Origin: Membranipora membranacea
Taxonomy: Eukaryota; Bryozoa; Gymnolaemata; Cheilostomatida; Membraniporidae
Reading direction: 5' to 3'
Length of the DNA stretch: 64,000 nt
NCBI GenBank assembly: GCA_914767715.1
Contig: OU612067.1
Span: 2,480,001-2,544,000, forward strand
Under the pieces are notes generated by a model. It saw only the letters and a program-made list of their open reading frames with translations. It searched no databases and had not been told where the DNA came from. Below, in pieces: positions 53,215 to 63,196 of the stretch (position 1 is its first letter; the number at the start of each line of letters is the position of its first letter). Both the position numbers and the translations under genes were made by a program.

Positions 53215-53433
53215 ATGGATAACGTATATAGTATTGTGTTTGCTACGGTTGGTTCGGTACTTGTCATGGCATTCTCGTATCTGGGAGCTAAACTTATATT
53301 AAGTCTATGTTGTCGACGGGAACATTCAAAAATTCAGGATGAAGAGCATGCTGATAATAATTATACAATCATCATGGAAGACAAGCAGATACCCATCCAG
53401 ACAGGCCTACTAGCCGACCGGGAGTACATGTAA
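53215..53433 (+). CDS. Small single-pass membrane protein, tandem copy 1 (72 aa)
   Basis: Unrecognised family. The protein starts MDNVYSIVFATVGSVLVMAF. Residues 5-31 form one hydrophobic membrane segment ending in a Cys-Cys pair followed by the basic RREHSK, which suggests a short outside N-terminus, a cytoplasmic tail and possible palmitoylation. The tail is acidic (QDEEHADN) and ends at a stop just after DREYM. The neighbour at 55984 is clearly paralogous: both share the hydrophobic segment, the CC pair, EHS..QDEE and ED(K) blocks in order. Translation starts at the ATG conserved between the two copies (ACCTAGAAATGGA and ACCTAGAGATGGA). The copy may be complete as a 72 aa protein. It may also have lost its downstream exons, since copy 2 continues into two more. 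Codon-level conservation with copy 2 makes it unlikely to be a chance frame. Confidence 0.6.
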   Translation: MDNVYSIVFATVGSVLVMAFSYLGAKLILSLCCRREHSKIQDEEHADNNYTIIMEDKQIPIQTGLLADREYM

Positions 53434-53640
53434 ATAACAGCAGTCTCTACCTTACTAGTGGTTACAAGGAGAGCACTGTTCTGATGAAGACCTAGAACTA
53501 ATAGGTAAGATTTTTTTCCTTTGGGTTGCCTTATTTGTACGAAAAGCTTAATAGAATAAAAATTAATGTAGTATTGAAGCAATTGGAAATGCCATGCGGT
53601 AAGTGTTATTCAGTCGGATGATGAGGATACAAGACAGATG

Positions 53641-53729
53641 TGTAGGTCAGGTTGCTTAGGACAGGTCGCTTAGGACAGGTAGCATAGGACAGGTCGCGTA
53701 GGACAGGTCACGTAGGACAGGTCACGTAG
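53641..53729. repeat. 14 bp tandem array
   Basis: About six imperfect copies of AGGACAGGTCGCGT. A single copy of the same motif sits at the matching position of the 50.7 kb module (50717-50731), so the array expanded after the two modules separated. Confidence 0.85.
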
Positions 53730-54073
53730 CTGTAATATTTGTCCGCCACTGCGCATACCAATCTGACCACCACTTCCTCAACAATACATCTTAGTTACAA
53801 TTCAAAATGGCAAATATTGTAACCCTTCTGCTATTTTTTTAGATTCCTGGATGCCTTATGATATGTATGACAAACATCTCGACTTTCATGACAAGTGGAC
53901 AACTATTGAAATATTTTCTTGCTTTGCTTCATTGTCAAACATGGTTTTGAGTTTTGAGCGTCGGATATTGATGGGCACGTGACTTTGTGGCTCAATTTGA
54001 CTTGGTTATATCGATTCCTTCAGTTTTGACAAGTTTTATATGATTTGAAATTCATACAGTAAATGATGTTTTA

Positions 54074-54079
54074 AATAAA
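54074..54079 (+). terminator. Poly(A) signal for membrane-protein copy 1
   Basis: AATAAA about 640 bp after the copy 1 stop codon and 230 bp after the putative terminal exon acceptor at 53843. Confidence 0.4.
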
Positions 54080-55983
54080 CCTACAGAGTTCTGACCTTTT
54101 TTTCATTTTTTTTTTAATCTCTTCTTTTCAGGCCGGTATTTACACCGTATTTCACAACATGTATTCATGTCTGTGATATGTAAAAAATCAATAAATCAAA
54201 GATATTACCACCTTACCTAATATATACCAAATAATAATGTTCTGTCTGGTACTAGATGTCTGACCCTGCCTGGATCAACTATAATCTAATTTGTCTGTAT
54301 TTTGGAGTTGCTCCCCCTCTCGCAATGCTGGAGCCTCACCAGTAGAATGCGAGATCCCGGAGTGCAGGTAAATTTGATCAAACTTGGTCTCCTGTACATC
54401 ATGATGACATACAGTCATGTTCAGAAAGTTCTCATCTTATTGATGTTGCTAAAATCACTACCTGATGGCCGAACCTGAGCTCTGTACATCAGATATGAGA
54501 GTATATGTAACTATAATTATATGTATGCCTATGCTTTATCCAAACTATGGAAAGGCTACTGGTTCATTCAATTGAAAATCAAACAATTCACAATCGTGAA
54601 CCATCAATCATCAACATTCTGCCATCTCACCCCTCTAAGATAGTAACGTCTCTTGGTTCGTCGAAGTTGGTGGTTGCCTGTGGGCTGTAGATGATAATTT
54701 ACATGATATGCTCTTAAACAAACTCTGCCCTAAAATCATCGATAAAAACAACAAAAATGTAAAAACCCTATCTGATCTGTAAATAGACTTTTGGTAGAAC
54801 CAAAATGATCTTACATAATACCAGCTCGAAACTCCATGTATGACTAAAAATCTCAAAGCAGGCAGCCGGCTAGCCGAAAACCCAAGAATACAACTATAAT
54901 TATACGTTATAGCTATATTTGACTTGTATTGGATAAGTTCAGCTTTTCATTCTTTGGGGAATATTCTATTCTAAACTATGGTTGACAATGTCATATATTG
55001 TGGTAGTATTAATCACTGCTTAGGAAAGCTTTCCAAGGTCATTTTTGGCTTTTTGGTAGCTTTGATAAATTAACCAGTCAAATAGGAGATTATATTCAAT
55101 GCCTGGATGTATTCTCACATTGTTTTGTTGGTTGACCTGAGATGTTGACCTGATATGATTACGCTTTGTCACTGGTAGAGTAGAACATAGATACCATGCA
55201 GTGTTTACAAAGCACATGCTGATAACAACATCCAATCACAGATAAGTATTCTGCTCAGCTCATTTTATCCTCAGCCTAACCAAGGAACCTAACTCCTTGG
55301 ACTAACTAAGAAGGGATAAACATTTAATTCCTTCTACTGTAATTCAAAGTAAGTATACAGCAGATATATTATTACATTGATTAGGTTTACATTTTGTGAC
55401 CCTAGCTGATAACAGAATTCATTTTCTTCCTGTTCGGTTGATAGGTTATTGCCCCTGCATCCCTTCTCCATGATATGAGGTGGGCATTAAACGATACCCG
55501 CAAGCTGTAAAGCTAGAGCTACGAGCTTGGGCAATAAGTTATATATAGGTGCTACTGAACCTATGCCAATGTTTGGCGAATCTTGCCAAAAAAGTTCAGA
55601 CAGGCTCAAGTGCCAGCATTTTATTGGCGCTAAAACATAACTAAGACAACGACTAAAGGTAGAATAACTAGTTTTGCTAGTTTGCTGGCGACTAAAATTT
55701 TGGCTAGCTAAAGTGAGAATCTGTATTAAGTAAAGTGGGTGAGTAAACGTTAGCTAGCCTAAACGTTAGCTATTTCAGATTCAAGCATTTGCGTAATGGC
55801 GAACGTTTACCTGCAAATACATCTAGCCTGCAGGGCAGAAAAGATATAACCGGTAAAACGCTTGTCCTTTTCATGCAAATTTTCAGGCTGTAGCACCAGC
55901 AGTTGGATCTCTGTATCAGCATAAACCTAAGGTTAATCTTTGCAGATCAACAAAGATTGAAGGAAGAATCAACAAACCTAGAG

Positions 55984-58900
55984 ATGGAAGATGCACTGAT
56001 TATTATGTGCGCTGTGATTGGATCAATACTGGTTATGGTGATCTCGTGTGTTGGAGGTAATCTTATAATAAGTATTTGCTGCCATCAGGAACATTCAAGC
56101 AGTCAGGATGAAGAGTATGCTCATGATTATTCAGTCATAGAAGACAAACACATACATCTCGCAGAGATACACGCATGTCACCATCATCAAATGGTCAAGG
56201 TATGATCTCAGCTCCTGATTTCTAGGCAATAGAGAACATTCTGATATTTAGTTCAGTTTCTACTATCACTCCGTAAGCCAAGGTTTGCCATTCTTGGGGA
56301 AATCACGGTTTAAAGTCTCCGGTTTCAGTAACATCTCAATGCCCAGCTGCAAATTTTAAGTTCAATTATCATCAAATCTGTGAATTTCATTTGCTACTTA
56401 TATATTCATAAGCACCAAGGTCCTGCAATGACCCTGTAGTGTAGACCTGGTTATTCTAGTTGACTCTGGTGCACAAGTGTATTCACTCAACCACTGACTT
56501 AATGACGTCCTGCCCTTATATAATCACATCACATCAAAATGTATGTTGTTGTGCAGTACAGGTGCCTGGATTATAGGATAGATAAGCCAAGGTTATAGAG
56601 CCTTCTTTTGTGGAACAAGTTTGCTTTCAATGTTTGAATAAAGAAGCAAATACATAATATTAATATAGACTCAGTACACTTTTAAAGTACCTTGAAAAAC
56701 TCTGGGCCATGAGCCTGTCTAGATTTTTTGGAAATATATATCAGATATTGCCTAAGTGTCGTTGTAGAACCTAGACTATTTATTGACGAAGCTAGTAATT
56801 TGAGACCGTCATGTCACACGCACTATTTTGTAATTTTGCAAAAAAGTGATTGAGACTAGGTGAACATATGGCAGACAGGGAACTGTTAATTCAACCTTTG
56901 TGATAATTAGGTTTCGTTCAGCCCATTGCCTCGATTCCAGCAAGCTCTCAACAACTGAATTTCACAATGTGTCTAGTGTTTTGTGTCTAGTGTTCACAAT
57001 GTGTCTAGTGAATTTCACTATGTGTCTAATTTAAGAAATCAGCCAAAATTTACATGAGTCAAAAGTTCAATGTTACAAAGCTAATCTATCGCTTGTTCGG
57101 TAACTGTAAATTGCTGAACAGGCTGAACATGCTGAACAGCTGAACAAAATTTCTCAGACTACTATTTATGCACAAGCCTGGACAACTCCATATATTCTAC
57201 TGGATACTTATTTTAAGTTTGCAATTGCCTTTGTTTCTTTCAATTATTTTATCCACAGTAAGTTTTTTGGGTATTTACACTTAGTGAATGGATGGTAGGA
57301 ACCCCAACCCCCCTTCCCAAACACAGCTTGTCAAGACTGGCTAGATGAAAGGATTGCATTGTGCTGGATAGTATTTCTGGTTTCCTAAAATTTCCAGATT
57401 CCAGGCTTCATTTGCTTGCCCTCATTGATATGAATTTATGGGTCAGTGGTAAAACACATAGCGTGGCTATTTGTGACAATATGCCATCAGTATAAGGCTT
57501 AGTGTCAGGACATAAATGAACTTAAAAATCTTGCAGCTCATACATTACGCATGATTGGAGTTCCAGTAACAACCTTAAAAAACTCAGGCAAGCGCTGCTT
57601 GACCAAAGTTTACGAGGGTCAGCTATAACAGATTCTGAACTTGTGGACAAAATAAAGATGAGAATTGCTGTCCAGCAACCATACATGAATAGCCATACGC
57701 CTGCTCAGGGTTAAATATGTACATAATATATATCATTGATTGCTCTAAAACGAATATATTAGGTGCCAGCAGGAACTTAGTAACTCATTATTCTCACTAA
57801 ATCATTTGGCTAGGAGGAATGTGTTTGAGAAGTTATAGTCAGCCACAGAAAAAAATACAAGAAATAATTCTAGTCTGAGAAATTCTGTTCAGCGGTTCAG
57901 TCTGTTCAGCCTGTTCAGCAATTTACAGTTACCGTCGCTTGTTTGCTGAATGTGACCAAGAGTAGAGCTGGTCACCACTGGATTTTCTGTTGAAGCACAG
58001 CCCAAAAAAAGATTCGATTTTCATTTAAAAATATAAACCATCAAACCCCTAGGGCACAGTTTAGGAGGTTATTCTGACACGGTTCACTGGGTTTACACGA
58101 TGATTTGGCATGCCTGCATATTGGCTCAGGATTCCAGTCTGTCAATTAAAAACTGCTTAAAAAAAGTCTTAAGTAGTTCTGGCTGAGATAGCAGCTCTGC
58201 GTTCCATCTCGTTCTCAGATTGTTCAACACTTGATGGAATTATACATATCTTTAGCGATTTATTAAGGATACACTTTTTTCATTGTAAGACCTCCCCTTC
58301 GCTCCCCCGGCTGTAAGCCCAGGACACGCTGCCCATATTGTTAAATGTTTGTGAATGATGTGACAATTATATTAAGTAGGAACAATATGTGACTCAATTG
58401 TACTTCAAATTCTCAAGCCAGTTAGTTTGCCCCGTAAACATATCAATACTATGCATAGAATATAGAAAAAATGAGATCCGCTAAATGTTTATAGTCTGCT
58501 TTTTATTTGGTTTCTCTCACAACTTGTTGGAGTTGCTACTCTTGATAAAACGTGAACGCAACTCCGACTCACGTAGTTGGAAATAATGGTTTCCCAGGTT
58601 TTTAGATAACCTACACTTATGATGTTTTAGTTCTCTTTTGATGACATGTATGAAATCTTCATATGACTATTATTAATTGTGTCATCTCCATTTAACCTTC
58701 AGTCATCTCGGCAAGAAACCGCTCCGTCATTTACAAGTAGAAACAGCAGTCACCCACAGCAGAACCTGAGTAATAGTGGTAATCAACATCAGAATCATTC
58801 ATTGATTGACACAGAACCGATAGCCAACCTTCTGGAGGAGAATTACATCTCGCCGATACGCAGCAGAGGAATCCATAATCCACTGATGAGCTCACGTCAT

Positions 58901-59340
58901 TCTGCAAATTGTAAGTAGTTTTTGTAAATTGTAAGCAATTGTAATTTGTAAATTGTAAGCAATTTGTAAATTGTAAGTAATTTTGTAAATTGTAAGTAAA
59001 TTGTAAGTTAGGTTTTCAAACGTGGTGTAAACTGTAAATTGGATAAGTTAAAGACAGTTGTCTCTTAACTTATCCAATTTACAGCTTACACCAAGCTTGA
59101 AAACCTTGTTGTTATATTCCATACAAGAACACGATCAGCAATGTATTGTCCAATTCACCCTAATTATTTAGTGAATGACATCTGCTGAGATGGTTTGTTG
59201 TACGCAAATTACCAGAATTATTTTATATTGTAGCCTCATTTCACCAGAGACCTATGACATGGGCGTGTCACTCACCCACTGAGACCCACCCGACTGCCTC
59301 TGCTCCAATACTACTGTCGTCGCCGTCGGAACAGCAATGA
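55984..59340 (+). CDS. Small single-pass membrane protein, tandem copy 2 (3 exons, about 176 aa)
   Basis: Unrecognised family, paralogous to 53215-53433. Coding exons are 55984-56199, 58703-58910 and 59234-59340. Junctions are GT-AG and phases (0, then 1) match, giving 177 codons with the stop. Residues 5-33 (from LIIMCAVIGSILVMVIS to IISICC) form one membrane segment ending in Cys-Cys. The predicted cytoplasmic tail begins HQEHSSSQDEEYAHD, contains a His-rich stretch (HACHHHQM), then a Ser/Asn/Gln-rich exon 2 with the acidic-hydrophobic NLLEENYISPIRSRG, and a Pro/Thr/Ser-rich end. The upstream in-frame ATG at 55903 lies before a conserved splice acceptor (exon from 55946), so 55984 is preferred. 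The exon 1 donor has only its homology with copy 1 and phase agreement as support; the exon 2 frame (69 codons) and its acceptor are good. It is likely a surface or endomembrane protein with a signalling-type tail, but the function is unknown. Confidence 0.55.
56200..58702 (+). other. First intron of membrane-protein copy 2 (2.5 kb)
   Basis: Holds a TGTGTCTAGTG short repeat (about 56962-57027) and a non-autonomous DNA transposon (57098-57934). Nothing else recognisable. Confidence 0.6.
57098..57934. mobile_element. DNA transposon, non-autonomous, with 63 bp TIRs and 9 bp target duplication
   Basis: The left end (57098-57160) begins CGGTAACTGTAAATTGCTGA and the right end (57872-57934) is its reverse complement with only a few mismatches. 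Identical 9 bp sequences, TCGCTTGTT, flank the element at 57089-57097 and 57935-57943. Long TIRs with a 9 bp target duplication are typical of Mutator-like elements; Merlin (8-9 bp) is an alternative. Inside, a plus-strand stretch near 57580-57710 is open for about 40 codons but has no recognised transposase motif. The element is 837 bp, too short for a full transposase, so it would depend on enzyme from elsewhere. Confidence 0.85.
58907..59010. repeat. Reiterated splice-donor repeat (AAATTGTAAG units)
   Basis: The donor of exon 2 of membrane-protein copy 2 (AAATT followed by GTAAGTAG at 58911) is the first of a degenerate array in which TTGTAAG recurs with GT at 58911, 58931, 58955, 58973, 58992 and 59003. 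The period is irregular, 11-24 bp. Confidence 0.85.
59011..59105. repeat. 95 bp hairpin (inverted repeat with 41 bp arms)
   Basis: The arms 59011-59051 (starting GGTTTTCAAACGTGGTGTAA) and 59065-59105 (ending CCAAGCTTGAAAACC) are almost exact reverse complements around a loop of about 13 bp. It lies in the second intron of membrane-protein copy 2, directly after the donor array. Confidence 0.9.
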
Positions 59341-59985
59341 TAGATTACACAGAATATTCAGAAGAAATGTGGTTGGTGCATTTTCTTTTACTTCAATTGG
59401 TGCTTCAACTTGAGTAGATACAATGAACACCATTTGTTTCTTACTTTTTTGATAATAAGATCTAATAATAATATCTTTTACATTCATATCATGACTGTTG
59501 TAAGGTCAATTACTTGTTGAATTTTTTACAATGACATGTTTCAAATAACTAAGAGGATTTTATTTGATTTTAACTCTTAAAATAATCGGAAGAGATATGG
59601 AACATTCAGGCCATTCAAAGCTTTCATTAATATGTACATATTGTTTTACTTTGAACTCGGGACCGATTTAAGAACAGTCTCGTTTTTGTTGTAATTTTAT
59701 TCCATCACATCACCGCCTATTTTGAATGTATAGCTTCGGTAAGTTAGAAATATAAGGAACTGAAAACATAGTATAAAATGCATTCTCTGTTGAAGGCTGA
59801 GTAAAAAATGTGTGGATTTGTGACGCATAGCTTTTTGGCTATTTCTGGTGTATAGCCATTTTAAAAGATTTGTCAGGGCACATCTGGATCAGTTGTTAGA
59901 TTGCTATAACTACAAAAGTGATCAAACTTTATCTAGTCCAGCAGAGACAAACATCATTCACTGTCAGTTGTTCACCGGTGTATCC
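59341..59985. other. 3' flank of membrane-protein copy 2
   Basis: AT-rich sequence that should include the 3' untranslated region. No canonical AATAAA stands out near the stop. A short reading frame (59848-60036) overlaps the start of the repeat complex and is not supported as a gene. Confidence 0.5.
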
Positions 59986-60414
59986 ATAGACAAAACCATA
60001 GACAAAACACACAACACTAGACTGGACACTGTGTAGTAAATAGCCTATCAAAAAGTGTCCTCATTAAATACTGTGACGCAACGAAATCTCACTGTGGTAG
60101 AAAAAACAATGATGCGTGTGTTTTTTCGGAGTAATATCCCTTTGATGCAGATAATTTTATAGATTTTATAGAATTTGATACAGAATAGAAGCAGTAATCT
60201 TCTGCAGCACAGGTCACAGTTTTGTCTATATTCTGTCTACCTCATCACTTATTTTGATTGGGCAAAAATGACATAGAAATGTTAGTTGAACAGCATATCA
60301 TACTTGCCAAGTAATCTAAACTCAAAAGTGGGAGATTTCAATTTACAGCGATACTGCACGTCACTACACGTCACCGCTATGTTCCGAGGGTGCGAAGCAC
60401 CCGAGCGATCCACC

Positions 60415-60515
60415 TGGGGTTTGAGGGCAGTGTGATCCCCCAACAGAATCCGGGATAGAACCCGGCCGCTGATGCTCTGAGAGCGTTTCTAGCCACTAGG
60501 AAGGGCTAAAAACAC
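60415..60515 (-). mobile_element. tRNA-like SINE head in left arm
   Basis: On the minus strand the sequence reads TAGTGGCTAGAAACGCTCTC and then GGGTTCTATCCC (complement of 60452-60463). This resembles the A-box region and B box (GGTTCRANNCC) of a tRNA promoter with usual spacing. The rest of the tRNA fold is not kept, so it is a SINE head and not a tRNA gene. Confidence 0.55.
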
Positions 60516-60924
60516 ATATTTGACATATTTGTCTATACTCATCACTTATTTTGATTGGGCAAAAATTACATAGAAATATTAGTTAAACAGTGATTGTAAA
60601 TATAATGCTGATACTTAGTCCCCATTGGAGCCTCAAACATGGTACTGAACATTTTGAATATGTAGATGAATGTACCTGCACGCGACACTGTCTCAACTCG
60701 AAGGCCATGATAACATATATAGCTATTTGCACTTGTTGCATTGTTGTTTTAGGAATATCAGAGGTTATCCATTTGTTAAATACAATGATTTGAAGGATTG
60801 TTTGACAAAATGCTTCAAACAAATTATTTGGTATGAATTCTTCATGTTCTACGACAACTGCTGAACACCGGGTCACACTAACCTTTCGAAATATACCATA
60901 ATACATATGTAGTGGTGTCAGTAT

Positions 60925-61100
60925 ATAATGTCATTAAATATTTTCTCTCAACCCCCTCAAAGCTCTTTATATTGTATTGTTGGAAGAATGTCCTATTCCC
61001 ACAAAGCATTGCAATGTGTTTAATAGCCTTCCCGCTGGTAGATGGGATGAGTGTAGTCTGTATGTGGTCATTATTTCTGCTCGTTCATCACGAGTCACAA
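60925..61100. repeat. Direct repeat flanking the SINE, copy 1
   Basis: Shares with about 61405-61570 a 170 bp block including TTGTTGGAAGAATGTC, AATAGCCTTCCCGCTG and GATGGGATGAGTGTAGTCTG. The copies differ by scattered substitutions and a small insertion. Confidence 0.85.
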
Positions 61101-61127
61101 TAACCTTGCTGAAATATACCGTAATAT

Positions 61128-61330
61128 GTACGTAGCCATGGCGCAATGGGTAAGGCATGGGTCTTTCAATCAAGAGGTCCAATGTACGATTCCCGGCGGG
61201 TCACGGGGGTGTCAGGAAGAGCATCCGACCTCAAATGCTCCTGTGCCCCACCAGGATCCAGTCCATAGACTCGTACTGATACCGGAAACTAAAAAACCAA
61301 GCAACATCATGGTTCCTCAGACGGTATCAC
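61128..61330 (+). mobile_element. tRNA-derived SINE
   Basis: The A box is TGGCGCAATGGG (61139-61150) and the B box is GTACGATTCCC (61184-61194), at normal tRNA spacing. They are followed by GTGTCAGGAAGAGCATCC (61209-61226), close to a body motif shared by many invertebrate tRNA-derived SINEs. The 3' end is uncertain. The RNA polymerase III promoter appears intact apart from one B-box change. Confidence 0.75.
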
Positions 61331-61404
61331 AGGGTATCAAGACTATAAATGGGCGTGAGTTTTATGTACGTATTGGTTTAATTCTCATCTGTGCATAAAA
61401 TCAT

Positions 61405-61570
61405 TTAAAATTTCTCTCAACCCCTCAAAGCTCGTTATATTGTATTATTGTATTGTTGGAAGAATGTCATCTTCCCACAAGGCATTGCAAGGTGTATAAT
61501 AGCCTTCCCGCTGTTAGATGGGATGAGTGTAGTCTGTATGTGGTCATCATTTCTGCTCAATCATCACGAC
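61405..61570. repeat. Direct repeat flanking the SINE, copy 2
   Basis: Second copy of the 170 bp block at 60925-61100, in the same orientation and about 480 bp downstream. Confidence 0.85.
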
Positions 61571-61629
61571 TATCGAATTAAATTAGAATATCAAGTATAT
61601 GACAAAACAAAGAAATTGAATTCCCCCAA

Positions 61630-61643
61630 CCCCCCCCCCCCCC
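61630..61643. repeat. Homopolymer C14
   Basis: Fourteen C bases preceded by a shorter run of five, inside the repeat complex. Same length as the run in the homeobox gene intron. Confidence 0.95.
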
Positions 61644-62637
61644 GCAACTTTGGTTAGATAAGGATATCATTTTGTAAAGGTATGATAGACCAATAAAACT
61701 TTGACAGCTTTGGATTTCCACACCATCATAGGGGATATTTGTCAGCTATTATGTACAGCTAGCCCTTAATGGCTTTCGGGATGGCGATCGCGGCCGTAGG
61801 CGGTCGGTAAGGGGCTGTACCATTTCAACACCAACCACACTAAAATTGATATACCTAGTGCACCTGTTACGCGATATTATGCTCAAATCATTTCATGGGT
61901 TTATTTTCAGGTTTTGTTGAAAAGTATTTGATTTCCTAAAATTCTACAATAGATATTAGATTAGGTAATAATCATTAGCCATGAATTCTACATTTCCTAA
62001 CACAACAACTGAAAACAGGGTCACAATCACCTTGCAGCAATATCCCATAATGCATCGTTGTTTGATTCCCATCAGTATTAAAATAGGATTTAGGATTTTC
62101 TTCTGATCCCGTTTAAAAATTTCAATCTAGAACTGCATTGGGGGAATTCATCTTTCGCCATACAATGTAACAAGATTATCATTACATTTAAATTTGCATT
62201 CCACTGTACTTCACTCATTAAAACTCTTATTCTGCGGTATGCTCTAATTCGCAGCCATCACAAAATAACAAAGCTAAAACAAAAATAAACAAAGATGCTC
62301 TGTTTGATTCCAAGTGCAAATAGCTATATATGTTATCATGGCCTTCGAGATGAGACAGTGTCGCGTGCAGGTACATTCATCTACATATTCAAAATGTTCA
62401 GTACCATGTTTGAGGCTCCAATGGGTACTAAGTATCAGCATTATATTTACAATCACTGTTTAACATACTTGCCAAGTCTCCCTATTTATGTGGGACCCTC
62501 CAGATTTCTACACCCATTTTTGCCCACTTCCCATTTTTTTGTAATTCTTATGCACTATTTCATCCAGATTTGGGAGAAAACAGCCCTATCACAATTTTTA
62601 GTAACTTTCCAAGCTTTGTCCATGAGTGACTGGTATT

Positions 62638-62679
62638 GATCCCAAATAATTTCATGTTTCTCTGAAATTATTTGGGATC
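62638..62679. repeat. Perfect hairpin with 17 bp arms
   Basis: GATCCCAAATAATTTCA and its exact complement are separated by 8 bases, within the part of the right arm that has no partner in the left arm. It may be a separate small insertion. Confidence 0.9.
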
Positions 62680-62687
62680 AAATATGC

Positions 62688-62800
62688 GTTTTTAGCCCTC
62701 CCTAGTGGCTATAAACGCTCTCAGAGCTTCAGCGGCCGGGTTCTATTCCGAACCCTGATGGGGGATCACACTGCCCTCAAACCCCCGGGTGGATCGCTCG
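62688..62800 (+). mobile_element. tRNA-like SINE head in right arm
   Basis: Plus-strand partner of the minus-strand head at 60415-60515. CCTAGTGGCTATAAACGCTC is followed by GGGTTCTATTCC (62738-62749), resembling tRNA A and B boxes. Transcription from the two heads would run outward from the complex. Confidence 0.55.
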
Positions 62801-63196
62801 GGTACTTCGCACCCTCGGAACATAGCGGTGACGTGCAGTATCGCTGTAAATTGAAATCTCCCACTTTTGAATTTAGACTACTTGGCAAGTATGATATGCT
62901 GTTTAATTAACATTTCTATGTCATTTTAGCTCAATCAAAATAAGTGATGAGTTAGACAGAATATAGGCAAAGCTGTTACCTGTGCTGCAGTAGATTGCTA
63001 TTGCTATTCTGTATCAACTTCTATAAAATCATCTGCATCAAAGGGATATTACTCCGAAAAAACACACGCATCATTGCTTTTTCTACCACAGTGAGATGTT
63101 GTTGCGTCGCAGTATTTAGTGAGGACACTCTTTGATGCTCAGTGTCCAGTCGAGTCTAGACAAAACCATAGACAAAACCAAGGAGTTTGAAAACTG

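Larger units (their letters stand above)
53434..55983 (+). other. Region between the two tandem membrane-protein genes
   Basis: Just after copy 1 are a possible exon end at about 53504 (TAG before GTAAGATTTT), a 14 bp tandem array (53641-53729), a possible terminal exon from 53843 and AATAAA at 54074-54079. The second half, from about 55070, repeats the upstream region of copy 1, with roughly 300 bp of extra sequence at 55430-55860. Confidence 0.55.
59990..63180. mobile_element. Composite inverted-repeat complex, about 3.2 kb
   Basis: The left arm (about 59990-60735) and right arm (about 62311-63180) are reverse complements over most of their length. From outside in each arm holds a 300 bp unit (starting near ACAAAACACACAACACTAGA), a GC-richer block with a tRNA-like promoter, and an inner block ending in TAGCTATTTGCACTTG or its complement. 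The right arm has about 220 extra bp (62470-62690), including a perfect 17 bp hairpin at 62638-62679. The 1.6 kb centre contains a SINE between two direct repeats. No transposase was found. It may be a fold-back transposon or nested insertions of one palindromic element. Confidence 0.75.

Noticed and set aside
55903-55983. Upstream in-frame ATG extending membrane-protein copy 2 by 27 residues
   Set aside because: A splice acceptor conserved with copy 1 lies between it and the conserved ATG at 55984, and the extension has no counterpart in copy 1.
60583-60906. 107-codon minus-strand frame in the repeat complex
   Set aside because: Its sequence is part of the inverted arm and recurs in the other arm with a different frame; repeat-derived.
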